From the NCBI RefSeq assembly GCF_010233585.1, contig NZ_CP045997.1, forward strand, positions 6,561,018-6,625,017: DNA of 64,000 nt. The letters are read 5' to 3'. Below are positions 17,554 to 26,619 of this stretch, one piece after another (within the stretch, counting starts at the first letter, position 1; every line of letters begins with the position of its first letter). The notes under the pieces are model-generated. The model was not told the origin of the DNA. It saw only the letters and a list, made by a program, of their open reading frames with translations, and did not search any database. The stretch comes from Spirosoma endbachense (GTDB lineage Bacteria; Bacteroidota; Bacteroidia; Cytophagales; Spirosomataceae). The translations under genes were made by a program, and so were the position numbers.

Positions 17554-18999
17554 ATGACTGATCCGCTCATAATCTTAGCTGTAGGCGTAGTTATCGTAGT
17601 AGGTGGCATAATTGGCCTGAAGCTGCATCCATTTCTGGCCTTGTTACTTGGCGCTTTTGTGGTAGCATTAATGACACCAGCTTCTGCCATCGAACAATTT
17701 GCTTTATCGAAAGGCACGGCACCGGCCGCTGCCCTGGCCCTGGCGAAAAAGGGAATCGGCGAACGAATTGCCACTGAATTCGGGAATACATGCGGCAAAA
17801 TAGGCATCCTGATTGCAATGGCCGCAATCATTGGAAAATGCATGCTGGAGAGTGGAGCCGCCGAACGAATTATACGCTCTATGCTGCGGTTGACAGGCAT
17901 CGAAAAAGCGCCCATTGCGTTTCTGGTCAGCAGTTTCTTTTTGGGAATACCCGTATTTTTCGATACGGTCATTTTTCTGATGATGCCGCTGGCGAAGGCC
18001 ATGACTCTGCGAATCGGCAAAAACTACCTCCTGCTGGTACTCTGCATCATGGCCGGAGCAGCTATGGCCAACTCGCTGGTTCCACCCGCGCCCGGACCCC
18101 TATTTCTGGTGGGCGAAATGCATATTCCCATTGGAATGATGATGATAGGTGGCACTATTGTTGGGCTTTTTACCATAACGGCCGGGTATTTTTTTGCCCT
18201 TTGGGCCAATCGGAAATGGCCGATTCCGCTGCGCGATTCGCTGGATGCAAAACTGGAAGACATCAAACTAATAGCCGCCAAAGAGACCATTCATCTTCCC
18301 GCGCTGGGACTGTCGCTTTTGCCCGTTTTGATTCCTCTGGTCTTTATCTGTGCGGATACAGCCCTCACAGCGATGGCTACGCCCGGTACACCGCTTACTC
18401 AGTCGCCTTTTTTAGGGAAGCTGATAAGCCTGATCAAGTTCTTTGGCGATAAGAATATCGCGATCGTTACGGGTGGTATTGCGGCACTGCTTGTACTGGC
18501 CAAAGAAAAAAAGGGCAGCAAAGAAGGGCTAACCCCGTTCGTGCAGGCGGCTCTGATGAGCGGAGGAGGTATTATTCTGATCACGGCAGCGGGTGGCGCT
18601 TTCGGCGGTATGTTACAGCAAACCGGCATTAGCGCGCGTATTGCCGACATGACGAAGGATTACCAGATGGCCTTGATTCCGATGGCGTTTTTCATTGCCG
18701 CCGTTGTCCGAACCGCCCAGGGCTCTGCCACGGTAGCGCTGATCACGGCTTCGGGCATTCTATCGGGAATGGCCAGCAATGCACACCTGGAATTTCACCC
18801 ACTGTATTTGGGTCTGGCGATTGGCTGCGGGTCAAAATTAGTGCCCTGGATGAATGATGCAGGGTTCTGGATCATTTGCAAACTAAGCAACTTAACGGAA
18901 CGTGAGGCCCTTAAAACCATTTCACCCTTACTGGTGGTGATGGGTCTGACAGGTCTGGTCGTTATCATGATTGCGGCTCAATTATTCCCACTGGTTTAA
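17554..18999 (+). CDS. GntP family permease for sugar acids
   Basis: A 481-residue inner-membrane carrier of the gluconate:H+ symporter (GntP) family, with about 12-14 hydrophobic segments. Conserved blocks include KLHPFLALLLGAFVVALM near the N-terminus, MLESGAAERIIRSML, PVFFDTVIFLMMPLAKAM (the GntP signature with the FFD turn), SLVPPAPGPLFL and RTAQGSATVALITASGIL. The C-terminus carries the usual GSKLVPWMNDAGFWI. ATG is preferred over an upstream GTG. GntP carriers import gluconate and related acids. Placement between the aldolase and reductase genes suggests glucarate, galactarate or a breakdown product as the cargo after passage through SusCD. Confidence 0.92.
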   Translation: MTDPLIILAVGVVIVVGGIIGLKLHPFLALLLGAFVVALMTPASAIEQFALSKGTAPAAALALAKKGIGERIATEFGNTCGKIGILIAMAAIIGKCMLESGAAERIIRSMLRLTGIEKAPIAFLVSSFFLGIPVFFDTVIFLMMPLAKAMTLRIGKNYLLLVLCIMAGAAMANSLVPPAPGPLFLVGEMHIPIGMMMIGGTIVGLFTITAGYFFALWANRKWPIPLRDSLDAKLEDIKLIAAKETIHLPALGLSLLPVLIPLVFICADTALTAMATPGTPLTQSPFLGKLISLIKFFGDKNIAIVTGGIAALLVLAKEKKGSKEGLTPFVQAALMSGGGIILITAAGGAFGGMLQQTGISARIADMTKDYQMALIPMAFFIAAVVRTAQGSATVALITASGILSGMASNAHLEFHPLYLGLAIGCGSKLVPWMNDAGFWIICKLSNLTEREALKTISPLLVVMGLTGLVVIMIAAQLFPLV

Positions 19000-19081
19000 T
19001 GCGCTGAAACGACATTGTTATTAAATGACATTTGTTTCTCGCCGATACGGTCCGTATTTGCAGGAAAAATACCTCTATAAA

Positions 19082-19948
19082 ATGGAAAAAGTAGGATTTA
19101 TTGGTTTGGGTATCATGGGCAAGCCCATGGCGTTGAACTTGATTAAGGCTGGCTATTCGCTTTCGGTACTGGGTCAAAGTAAAGCAGCCAGCGAACTAAT
19201 TGAAGCGGGTGCACAATCGTTCGCGACGAGTAAAGAACTGGCTCAACAGAATGATATTATCATTACGATGCTGCCCGATTCGCCCGACGTCGAACAGGTA
19301 GTGTCTGGTCCTGACGGGGTGCTCGAAGGTATTCAGGCAGGAGCCTTATTTATTGACATGTCGACCATTGCGCCCTCAACCGCGCGGAACATTTACGGCT
19401 TAATGCAGGAAAAAGGAGCCGATGCTCTGGACGCGCCGGTTTCGGGAGGTCAGGTAGGTGCCGAAGCCGCATCGCTGTCTATTATGGTGGGCGGTAGTGA
19501 ATCTGCCTTTCAGCGTGCCCTGCCTCTATTTCAGGCAATGGGGAAAAACATTGTTCACATCGGCGAACCAGGGGCCGGACAAACGACCAAAACCTGCAAC
19601 CAGATGATTGTTGGCATTACGATTCAGGCCGTTGCCGAAGCGTTTGCACTGGCTCAAAAAGCGGGCGTAGATCTTGAAAAAATGCGGGAGGTCCTGCTGG
19701 GTGGTTTTGCGCAAAGCCGCATTCTCGACCTGCATGGAAAGCGCATGATCGATCACAATTTCAAGCCGGGTTTCAAGATCAAATTACACAAGAAAGATAT
19801 GGGCATTGCCCTACAGGCTGGCGAAGAATTTTCGGTACCTCTCAAAGGTACTGCTCTGGTAGCCGCTCAAATGGAGGCTGCCGTAGCTCAGGGAAACGGC
19901 GAATTAGACCATAGTTCGCTCGTGTTACTGCTAAGTGACGACCAATAG
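19082..19948 (+). CDS. garR: 2-hydroxy-3-oxopropionate (tartronate semialdehyde) reductase
   Basis: A 288-residue beta-hydroxyacid dehydrogenase that reduces tartronate semialdehyde to D-glycerate with NAD(P)H. The Rossmann motif is GFIGLGIMGKPMALNL at 5-20; the substrate loop is DAPVSGGQVGAE with SGG at 121-123; the catalytic Lys170 is in TTKTCNQMIVG with Asn173. These fit the family that also holds 3-hydroxyisobutyrate dehydrogenase, and the aldarate context selects GarR. The start at MEKVGFIG is the standard one; an in-frame ATG 57 bases upstream encodes a tail with no Rossmann features. A glycerate kinase, needed to finish the pathway, is not in the window. Confidence 0.92.
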   Translation: MEKVGFIGLGIMGKPMALNLIKAGYSLSVLGQSKAASELIEAGAQSFATSKELAQQNDIIITMLPDSPDVEQVVSGPDGVLEGIQAGALFIDMSTIAPSTARNIYGLMQEKGADALDAPVSGGQVGAEAASLSIMVGGSESAFQRALPLFQAMGKNIVHIGEPGAGQTTKTCNQMIVGITIQAVAEAFALAQKAGVDLEKMREVLLGGFAQSRILDLHGKRMIDHNFKPGFKIKLHKKDMGIALQAGEEFSVPLKGTALVAAQMEAAVAQGNGELDHSSLVLLLSDDQ

Positions 19949-20080
19949 TTTATCGTACTCAGGATTTTCGTTAAAACCAGACCCATATTCATCCTGTACC
20001 AATTTAAGGCCTAGTCTGTTTTTTTCGAAAATCCTGGCTCAATGAATGCTTTAAAACCAAAACCCTTAACGAACCTTAAC

Positions 20081-21199
20081 ATGATGAAACGTAAGAATTT
20101 TATTAGAGTCATTGCCGCTGGTTCCGTGGGAGCAGCCGCGTGGAGCCCCGAGCTGGCAAAAGCCAACAGCAAGGCCAAACCCAAAAAAGTACTCATGAAA
20201 GTGGGCTGTCAATCGGGCGGCACATCAACCGAAAATCTGGAGTTCAAAGCCCGACATGGGGTGTATAATCTGGATGGAGGTGCTCCTAAAACGATTCCCG
20301 GCAAAGGCTGGGATCTGGACGATTCGCTGAGAAAGAAAGAAGCCTGTGAAAAATACGGCATTAGTCTTGACGCCTACCACTTTCCCTTAGCTTCCTCTGG
20401 AATCGATAAGGCCGAATATCCGAATGTAATGCTTGGAAAGAGTCCGGAACGCGATCGTGAAATCGAGATCCTTCAGCAGATGATTCAGGTTGCCGGGAAA
20501 TCAGGCATTAAGGTACTGAATTACAACACAACAATTCTCCCGGTTTTACGGACGGGAAAAACAGTCGACCCAAAACGCGGCAATGCCATCTATAGCACCT
20601 GGAATTACGAAGAGGCCGTCAAACAAAATGCGCCCAAAACCATAGCAGGGGATGTATCGATCGAGCAGATGTTTGAGCGCATTACTTACCTCCTCGACCG
20701 AATTCTTCCGGTTGCCAAAGAGTATAAGGTCAAGCTAGCCAATCACATTGCCGATCCCCCAACGCCCGTTGGGTTTCGGGGAATAACCCGGTGGAATAGC
20801 CCGGATGTTTTTAAGGGTATTCAGCGATTTGCCAAGCTCTACGATAGTGAATATCATGGTTTCAATTTTTGCATCGGATCAATTGCCGAAGGGCTGAATG
20901 ACCCCAAAACGGAAATTATGCCGATCATCAAATGGGTTGGCGAGCGAAACCAGATTTTTAACGTTCATTTGCGCAACATTAAGGGTGGCTGGAACAATTT
21001 CCAGGAGGTTTATCCCGATAACGGCGACATGAATTTTCTGCATGTTGTCAGGGCTTTACGCGATGTTGGCTATTCGGGCATGGTTATGCCTGATCATGTG
21101 CCACACCATGCCGATAGTGCCGCTGATTTACAAGCCTTTTCGTTCTGCTATGGTTATATAAAAGGCCTTCTTCAGACGGTAGCAGACGAAGTATCATAA
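20081..21199 (+). CDS. Exported UxuA-like (mannonate dehydratase superfamily) TIM-barrel protein
   Basis: A 372-residue TIM-barrel protein. The C-terminal half parallels D-mannonate dehydratase UxuA, and all four expected metal ligands are visible: His222 in NHIADPPTP, Cys264 in FNFCIGS, His296 in VHLRN and Asp338 in MPDHVPHH. UxuA converts mannonate to 2-keto-3-deoxygluconate. What is odd is the N-terminus: KRKNFIRVIAAGSVGAAAW followed by SPELAKA is a clear export signal, possibly Tat-like but with KR rather than RR, so the enzyme should be periplasmic. An ATG 39 bases upstream is an alternative start. The reaction here may be an isomerisation or dehydration of an imported sugar acid before GudD; substrate unknown. 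Confidence 0.8.
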   Translation: MMKRKNFIRVIAAGSVGAAAWSPELAKANSKAKPKKVLMKVGCQSGGTSTENLEFKARHGVYNLDGGAPKTIPGKGWDLDDSLRKKEACEKYGISLDAYHFPLASSGIDKAEYPNVMLGKSPERDREIEILQQMIQVAGKSGIKVLNYNTTILPVLRTGKTVDPKRGNAIYSTWNYEEAVKQNAPKTIAGDVSIEQMFERITYLLDRILPVAKEYKVKLANHIADPPTPVGFRGITRWNSPDVFKGIQRFAKLYDSEYHGFNFCIGSIAEGLNDPKTEIMPIIKWVGERNQIFNVHLRNIKGGWNNFQEVYPDNGDMNFLHVVRALRDVGYSGMVMPDHVPHHADSAADLQAFSFCYGYIKGLLQTVADEVS

Positions 21200-21213
21200 G
21201 CAATAAAACCACT

Positions 21214-22518
21214 ATGCAGTACAAAACAGGGCCCCGAATTGCTCAAATCCACATTACTCCCATTGCCATTGTTGACCCTCCCCTGCTGAATGCTGCGGGT
21301 TTACATGCGCCCTATGCCTTGCGCACAATAGTCGAACTGGTAACGGATGACAACATTTCGGGCATCAGTGAAATTCCGGGCAACAAAGATATCGATGCCG
21401 CGCTCGAAGCATCCAGAAGTTTGCTGATTGGGAAAGACGTATTCCAGCTTAATGACATCAGGCAGGTGCTGGTCAATCAGTTTGGAATCGAAACCGCAGC
21501 AGACCGGGGAGAAACACCCTGGGATCAACGAAAACTGGTTCATATTTTTAGTGCCATTGAAGTCGCCTGTCTCGATATTATCGGGAAAGTTACGGGTCGC
21601 CCGGTTGTTGATCTTTTGGGTGGAAAAATGCGTGATCGGGTTCCTTTTTCGGCTTATCTGTTTTATAAATACGAAGGGGCTGGTGGAGAACTGGCGTTCA
21701 AAACTGATCCGGCTGCGCAGGGATGGGCAGCCGCCCGGCAAGCCAGTGCTCTGAATCCTGCCGAAATTGTGGCCCAGGCCAAAGCCATGTGTGCCGAGTT
21801 TGGCTTCCAGTCGATCAAGCTGAAAGGTGGTGTCTTTGAACCCCAGCAGGAGGTCGATGCGATGTTTGCGTTACACGAAGCTTTTGGCCCCGGCGTACCG
21901 TTACGGGTTGATCCAAATGCACTCTGGACGGTCGAAACCTCTATTCAATATGGCCGACAGATGGAGCCAATTCTTGAATACCTGGAAGATCCGACCCGAG
22001 GCCAGGAAAACATGGCAAAGGTTAGAAAAGCGATTAAAACGCCACTGGCTACAAACATGTGTACGACCTCGTTTGAAGACATTCCGAACAGTATTGCTAT
22101 TGGATCGGAAGACATCATTCTAAGCGATCACCATTTTTGGGGCGGTTTGCGGGCATCCATCACCCTGGCGGGTATATGCGAAACGTTTGGGCGAGGATTG
22201 TCGATGCACTCCAATAGCCATCTAGGAATTTCATTAGCGGCTATGGTCCATCTGGGTGGTGCCCTGCGCGATGTACCTTACGCGCTGGATACACACTACC
22301 CCTGGCAATCCGATGAAATCGTTACCTCAGGCCGTTTTAAATTCGAAGATGGGTCGGTAGCGGTTCCGCAGGAGCCAGGTCTGGGTGTTGAATTGGACCG
22401 GGACGCACTGGCAAAACTTCACCAGAATTATCTGGACTGTGGATTGACGAAACGTGATGATCAGGTGGAAATGCAGAAAGTACAACCGGGCTGGACATTT
22501 AAATCGGTACGCTGGTAA
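21214..22518 (+). CDS. gudD: Glucarate dehydratase-like enolase superfamily enzyme
   Basis: A 434-residue enolase-superfamily acid-sugar dehydratase that converts D-glucarate (and L-idarate) to 5-keto-4-deoxy-D-glucarate. The catalytic KxK is Lys202/Lys204 in SIKLKGG. Metal ligands are Asp233 (RVDPNALW, with Asn235), Glu258 (YLEDP) and Asn281 (TNMCTT). The general acid-base pair of the glucarate dehydratase subgroup is Asp305 (LSDHHFWGG) and His332 (SMHSNSHLGIS). These align one by one with E. coli GlucD. It is 14 bases from the UxuA-like gene and ends the plus-strand operon at a hairpin terminator. Confidence 0.94.
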   Translation: MQYKTGPRIAQIHITPIAIVDPPLLNAAGLHAPYALRTIVELVTDDNISGISEIPGNKDIDAALEASRSLLIGKDVFQLNDIRQVLVNQFGIETAADRGETPWDQRKLVHIFSAIEVACLDIIGKVTGRPVVDLLGGKMRDRVPFSAYLFYKYEGAGGELAFKTDPAAQGWAAARQASALNPAEIVAQAKAMCAEFGFQSIKLKGGVFEPQQEVDAMFALHEAFGPGVPLRVDPNALWTVETSIQYGRQMEPILEYLEDPTRGQENMAKVRKAIKTPLATNMCTTSFEDIPNSIAIGSEDIILSDHHFWGGLRASITLAGICETFGRGLSMHSNSHLGISLAAMVHLGGALRDVPYALDTHYPWQSDEIVTSGRFKFEDGSVAVPQEPGLGVELDRDALAKLHQNYLDCGLTKRDDQVEMQKVQPGWTFKSVRW

Positions 22519-22575
22519 TCCAGTCAATTTGACTAAAAACCCACAAAATACAGCTGTGCCGTTGCTATTAAATGA

Positions 22576-22612
22576 AAATGTCCGGACTTCCACGAAAAAG
22601 TCCGGACTTTTT
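22576..22612 (+). terminator. Terminator at the end of the aldarate operon
   Basis: GTCCGGACT and its complement form a 9-bp stem around a 10-base loop, extended by A/T pairs and followed by TTTTT. It lies between the convergent gudD and sdhB genes and can serve both. Confidence 0.82.
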
Positions 22613-22634
22613 ATAGATACCGATTATACGTTTA

Positions 22635-23387
22635 CTAGGCGTTGTTCGAGGTCAGTTTCGCGCCAAGATACTCGCGATTCATGCGGGCAATGTGATCAAG
22701 CGAAATTGATTTGGGACACTCTACCGAGCAGGCACCTGTAAACGAACACGCGCCAAAACCTTCGGCGTCCATTTGCGCAACCATACGCTCGGCCCGCTCT
22801 TTATGTTCTGCCTGCCCCTGTGGCAGGATGGCCAACTGCGATACTTTAGCCGAAACAAATAGCATAGCCGATGCATTTTTGCAGGCAGCTACACAGGCTC
22901 CACAACCAATACAGGCAGCGGCATCCATCGCTTCATCGGCAATAGTCCGGGGAATAAGAATCTCATTCGCATCACGCGCCGATCCTGTGTTAACCGATAC
23001 ATAGCCACCCGATTGAATGATCCGGTCAAATGCCGAGCGATCGACCATCAGGTCTTTGATTACCGGGAATGCCCGCGCCCGCCAGGGTTCCACCACAATC
23101 GTATCGCCATCGTTGAACGAACGCATGTGCAGCTGGCAGGTTGTTGCCCCCGTCTGTGGACCATGTGCGCGCCCGTTGATGTACATGGAACAGGTGCCGC
23201 AGATACCTTCGCGACAGTCGTGATCGAACGTTACGGGGTCTTCACCTTTTCGGGTAAGGGAATCGTTCAATACGTCGAACATTTCCAGAAACGACATATC
23301 TTCCGATACATTATCGAGATGGTATTCGACTAGTTTACCTTCTGTATTGCTATTTTTCTGTCTCCAGACTTTTAGGTTAATTTTCAT
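22635..23387 (-). CDS. sdhB: Succinate dehydrogenase/fumarate reductase iron-sulfur subunit
   Basis: A 250-residue electron-transfer subunit linking the flavoprotein to the membrane cytochrome. The 2Fe-2S ligands lie in CREGICGTC plus a later Cys (GATTCQLHM). The C-terminal domain carries [11 protein letters not shown] and [14 protein letters not shown] for the 4Fe-4S and 3Fe-4S clusters. The sequence is of the type seen in Bacteroidota and epsilonproteobacterial enzymes rather than mitochondrial SdhB. It is the last gene of sdhCAB, separated from sdhA by 90 bases holding a hairpin. Complex II joins the citric acid cycle to the quinone pool. Confidence 0.96.
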   Translation of the reverse strand: MKINLKVWRQKNSNTEGKLVEYHLDNVSEDMSFLEMFDVLNDSLTRKGEDPVTFDHDCREGICGTCSMYINGRAHGPQTGATTCQLHMRSFNDGDTIVVEPWRARAFPVIKDLMVDRSAFDRIIQSGGYVSVNTGSARDANEILIPRTIADEAMDAAACIGCGACVAACKNASAMLFVSAKVSQLAILPQGQAEHKERAERMVAQMDAEGFGACSFTGACSVECPKSISLDHIARMNREYLGAKLTSNNA

Positions 23388-23409
23388 TGTTTGAGAGTCT
23401 TCCGTTTTC

Positions 23410-23464
23410 AGTTTTCAGTTTTCAGTTGGTCATTACGCCAACCGCTAACTGAAAGCTGAAAACT
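23410..23464 (-). repeat. Inverted repeat built from TTTTCAG units between sdhA and sdhB
   Basis: AGTTTTCAGTTTTCAGTT pairs with AACTGAAAGCTGAAAACT at 16 of 18 positions across a 19-base loop. Further TTTTCAG and GCTGAAAAC copies flank it. It may lower or stabilise downstream sdhB mRNA. Confidence 0.6.
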
Positions 23465-23477
23465 CGTCGCTGAAAAC

Positions 23478-25415
23478 TTATTTATAACTCCGCTGGGTCA
23501 GTTTCACGTTCTCGAACACCAGTTCTTCTTTGTTAAGCACTTCAGGCTTGTCGTCTCCCTGATATTCCCAGGCAGCAACATAGGCATAATTGGCATCATC
23601 GCGGAGGGCTTCACCATCGGGGGTCTGGTATTCCTCGCGGAAGTGTCCACCACAGGACTCATTCCGATTGAGAGCATCCTCAACCATTAATGCGCCTAAT
23701 TCGATAAAGTCTGCTACGCGTGATGCCTGCTCCAGAGCCTGGTTCATTTCCTGCGACTCGCCCAGCACTTTTACATTCGTCCAGAATTCTTTTTTGAGCG
23801 CCTTGATTTTCTCACGGGCTATTGTCAGTCCTTCGGCAGTACGCCCCATTCCGCAGTACTCCCACATGATGTGGCCCAGCTCCTTATGCAAATCATCAAC
23901 AGGCCGCTCACCTTTGATAGCTAATAAGCGATCGATCTGGTCATGTATTTTCTTTTCCGCTTCCTTAAAGACTGGCGCATCAACAGGCAGTTTGTCGGCA
24001 GGACCGATCGTCGCCAGATAATCACCGACAGTGTAGGGAATCACGAAATAACCATCGGCCAGCCCCTGCATCAATGCTGAAGCGCCTAGTCGGTTCGCAC
24101 CGTGATCGGAGAAGTTTGCCTCACCAAGTGCATATAGGCCAGGAATCGTGGTCATTAAGTTATAATCTACCCACAAGCCACCCATCGTGTAGTGAACGGC
24201 CGGATAGATCATCATCGGCGTTTCGTACGGGTTTTCGCCAGTGATTTTTTCGTACATCTCGAAGAGGTTGCCGTATTTGGCTTCAATGGTCTTTTGGCCA
24301 TCGCGTTTGATCGCATCGGCAAAGTCCAGGTATACTGCCAAACCGGTTTTACTCACGCCACGGCCTTCATCACAGACGTATTTGGCATTACGCGATGCGA
24401 CATCGCGCGGCACGAGGTTACCGAATGAAGGATAACGGCGTTCGAGGAAGTAATCACGGGCATCTTCTGCCAGATCAGTGGCTTTTAGCTGACCTTTCTG
24501 AATTTTTTGCGCGTCTTCTTTTGATTTGGGTGCCCAAACCCGACCATCATTCCGTAGCGACTCCGACATCAGCGTCAGTTTCGACTGATAATGGCCCGAT
24601 ACCGGAATACAGGTTGGGTGAATCTGTGTGAAACAAGGATTACCGAACAGAGCTCCTTTTTTGTGAGCACGCCATGCAGCCGTGGCATTCGACCCCATCG
24701 CATTGGTCGACAGGTAGAATACGTTGCCATAGCCTCCTGTGCAAAGGAGAACGGCGTGGCCCGAATGTGACTCAATTTTACCAGTAATCAGGTTCCGGGT
24801 GATAATGCCTCTCGCTTTGCCGCCTTCAACGACAAGGTCAAGCATTTCGGTACGGGGAAACAATTTCACCTTCCCATTGGCCACCTGACGGCTCAAGGCC
24901 GAGTAGGCACCTAACAGCAACTGCTGCCCGGTCTGGCCACGAGCGTAGAACGTACGAGACACCTGCGAGCCCCCGAATGACCGGTTTGCCAGTAGACCGC
25001 CGTACTCTCGGGCAAACGGCACTCCCTGAGCTACGCACTGATCAATAATATTGACACTGACTTCGGCAAGCCGATGGACGTTTCCTTCGCGAGCGCGGTA
25101 GTCGCCCCCTTTAATCGTATCATAAAACAGCCGAAACACGCTATCACCATCATTCTGGTAGTTCTTAGCGGCATTTATACCGCCCTGAGCCGCAATAGAG
25201 TGCGCCCGGCGCGGACTATCCTGAAAGCAAAATGCTTTAACATTATAACCTAGTTCGGCCAGCGATGCAGCAGCCGATGCGCCTGCCAGACCTGTACCAA
25301 CGACAATAATATCGTATTTCCGCTTGTTGGCCGGATTTACCAGTTTCAAGCCGAATTTCTGCCGTGCCCACTTTTCGGCTAAAGGGCCTTCGGGAATTTT
25401 AGACTCCAGTTTCAT
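23478..25415 (-). CDS. sdhA: Succinate dehydrogenase/fumarate reductase flavoprotein subunit
   Basis: A 645-residue catalytic subunit that oxidises succinate to fumarate. The FAD-binding fold begins [20 protein letters not shown] and the covalent FAD attachment site is [14 protein letters not shown]. Later blocks such as [24 protein letters not shown] sequence ([18 protein letters not shown]) and [17 protein letters not shown] are typical of the active site and cap. The start at [10 protein letters not shown] is chosen; upstream in-frame codons come from a low-complexity spacer. Slightly longer than E. coli SdhA, as is normal for the Bacteroidota type. Middle gene of sdhCAB. Confidence 0.96.
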   Translation of the reverse strand: MKLESKIPEGPLAEKWARQKFGLKLVNPANKRKYDIIVVGTGLAGASAAASLAELGYNVKAFCFQDSPRRAHSIAAQGGINAAKNYQNDGDSVFRLFYDTIKGGDYRAREGNVHRLAEVSVNIIDQCVAQGVPFAREYGGLLANRSFGGSQVSRTFYARGQTGQQLLLGAYSALSRQVANGKVKLFPRTEMLDLVVEGGKARGIITRNLITGKIESHSGHAVLLCTGGYGNVFYLSTNAMGSNATAAWRAHKKGALFGNPCFTQIHPTCIPVSGHYQSKLTLMSESLRNDGRVWAPKSKEDAQKIQKGQLKATDLAEDARDYFLERRYPSFGNLVPRDVASRNAKYVCDEGRGVSKTGLAVYLDFADAIKRDGQKTIEAKYGNLFEMYEKITGENPYETPMMIYPAVHYTMGGLWVDYNLMTTIPGLYALGEANFSDHGANRLGASALMQGLADGYFVIPYTVGDYLATIGPADKLPVDAPVFKEAEKKIHDQIDRLLAIKGERPVDDLHKELGHIMWEYCGMGRTAEGLTIAREKIKALKKEFWTNVKVLGESQEMNQALEQASRVADFIELGALMVEDALNRNESCGGHFREEYQTPDGEALRDDANYAYVAAWEYQGDDKPEVLNKEELVFENVKLTQRSYK

Positions 25416-25433
25416 TCCTTCTAAAAAGTAAAA

Positions 25434-25508
25434 GGCGAAAGAGTGGAAGAGTGGAAGGATGACTGGAAGATTACCGGTCGCCCTTTCGCTCATTCGCTCT
25501 TTCACTCA
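25434..25508 (-). repeat. Low-complexity GAAAGAG/CTCTTTC spacer between sdhC and sdhA
   Basis: One half is rich in GAGTGGAAGA units and the other in CGCTCATTCGCTCTTTCACT, giving weak inverted symmetry. The CGCTCTTTCAC motif also occurs in the spacer at 4711-4721. Confidence 0.4.
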
Positions 25509-26204
25509 TTAAATAATTCCATGAACCTGTAAAAACACGTAGATCGGCATCGCTGCAAAAGCGGCAGGAATGATTATCGCAAAAAAGTATTTGCCCACAA
25601 ATTCAATCAGGGGGGTGTATTTCTTATGCCGAAGACCAAGCGTTTGAAAGCCGCTCTGAAAACCGTGCGCCAGGTGATAGCCTATGGCAACCATGCAAAC
25701 GACATAGAGGAGTACGTACCACCACTGGCTAAAAGCTACTTTCACAACTGCATACAAGTCTTTGTACTGCTTACCATCATATTCGGCCATCGGAACAGAT
25801 CCAAAGTGCATCTCGTACCAGAATGTCCGCATGTGAATGATAATAAACAGCAACAGGATTGTGCCCAGAATACCCATGTTACGTGACGACCAGTCACTGT
25901 TCGATTCGGGCTTACTGTATGCATATTTCACCGGTCGCGATGCCTGATTATGGCGGGTTAGTATCCAGGCCATAAGTGCGTGTACCAGAATGGACGTATA
26001 CAGCAGATAAGAGACAGTAAGGATAAGCGGATTGTGGGTCATGAAGTACGTGTACTCATTAAAAGCCCGTCCATTATCCCCTTTGAAAAGCTGTAAATTA
26101 CCAGCCATGTGAACTATCAGAAAGGTACTGAGAAAAAGCCCCGTCAGCGACATGATAACCTTTCGGCCGAGGGAGCTGGATAGTGTTTGTATTACCCAAG
26201 CCAT
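25509..26204 (-). CDS. sdhC: Succinate dehydrogenase cytochrome b subunit
   Basis: A 231-residue inner-membrane anchor with five hydrophobic helices, the single-subunit diheme cytochrome b type found with this SdhA/B class. It passes electrons between the iron-sulfur subunit and menaquinone. Candidate heme-ligand histidines lie within or near helices: FLIVHMAGNLQLF, SILVHALMAW, LFIIIHMRTF and IGYHLAHGFQSGFQTLG. The start MAWVIQTLSSSLGRKVIMSLTG is chosen because residues encoded upstream are not membrane-like. First gene of sdhCAB, with a promoter-like site 64 bases upstream. Confidence 0.93.
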   Translation of the reverse strand: MAWVIQTLSSSLGRKVIMSLTGLFLSTFLIVHMAGNLQLFKGDNGRAFNEYTYFMTHNPLILTVSYLLYTSILVHALMAWILTRHNQASRPVKYAYSKPESNSDWSSRNMGILGTILLLFIIIHMRTFWYEMHFGSVPMAEYDGKQYKDLYAVVKVAFSQWWYVLLYVVCMVAIGYHLAHGFQSGFQTLGLRHKKYTPLIEFVGKYFFAIIIPAAFAAMPIYVFLQVHGII

Positions 26205-26267
26205 ATGGTAAATGACACGAAAATTTAGTGGTAAACTATTGAAAAAAAGCCGATTTAAACGGCGCAT

Positions 26268-26298
26268 CAAAGCTAAAGCACAAACCCCATGCAAACAA
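26268..26298 (-). promoter_or_regulatory. Likely promoter of sdhCAB
   Basis: On the minus strand it reads TTG, a 20-base gap, then TAGCTTTG, a full match to the Bacteroidota -33/-7 consensus. The -7 box is 64 bases before the sdhC start. Confidence 0.6.
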
Positions 26299-26518
26299 CT
26301 TTACGGCCCATTTTCAACGAACTTCTGTCTAATATAGAGCCGGTAAAAATTAGACAAACGGGCTACTTTCATAACAGAGTGTGCCAAATTTTTGTTTGCT
26401 TCCACAGGCGAAAAACAGGCGAATGAGTCGAATGTATCCTATCCATTAAACAGACTATTAGTGCCAACAGCCGAGACTACTGATAATCAATCGTTTATTC
26501 GCAAGAAGAGTCTATTTC

Positions 26519-26549
26519 TTGAATAAACGCAGGAAGTCATGTTATTTTG
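26519..26549 (+). promoter_or_regulatory. Possible promoter of fabD
   Basis: TTG, 20 bases, then TTATTTTG, which matches TAnnTTTG at 7 of 8 positions. It lies about 70 bases before the fabD start. Confidence 0.4.
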
Positions 26550-26619
26550 CCGATCACATGGGTACTAATTAACAGCCATTTTTCACGCAATCACCTGTCA
26601 TTAGTTTGTCTCCTATCTT

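Larger units (their letters stand above)
26205..26619. other. Divergent intergenic region between sdhC and fabD
   Basis: 415 bases without a supportable gene. It holds a good minus-strand promoter-like site for sdhC and a weaker plus-strand one for fabD. I see no other structure. Confidence 0.6.

Noticed and set aside
17790..18452. 220-codon alternative frame in the GntP-type permease gene
   Set aside because: His/Arg/Ser-rich translation with no features, fully inside the permease.
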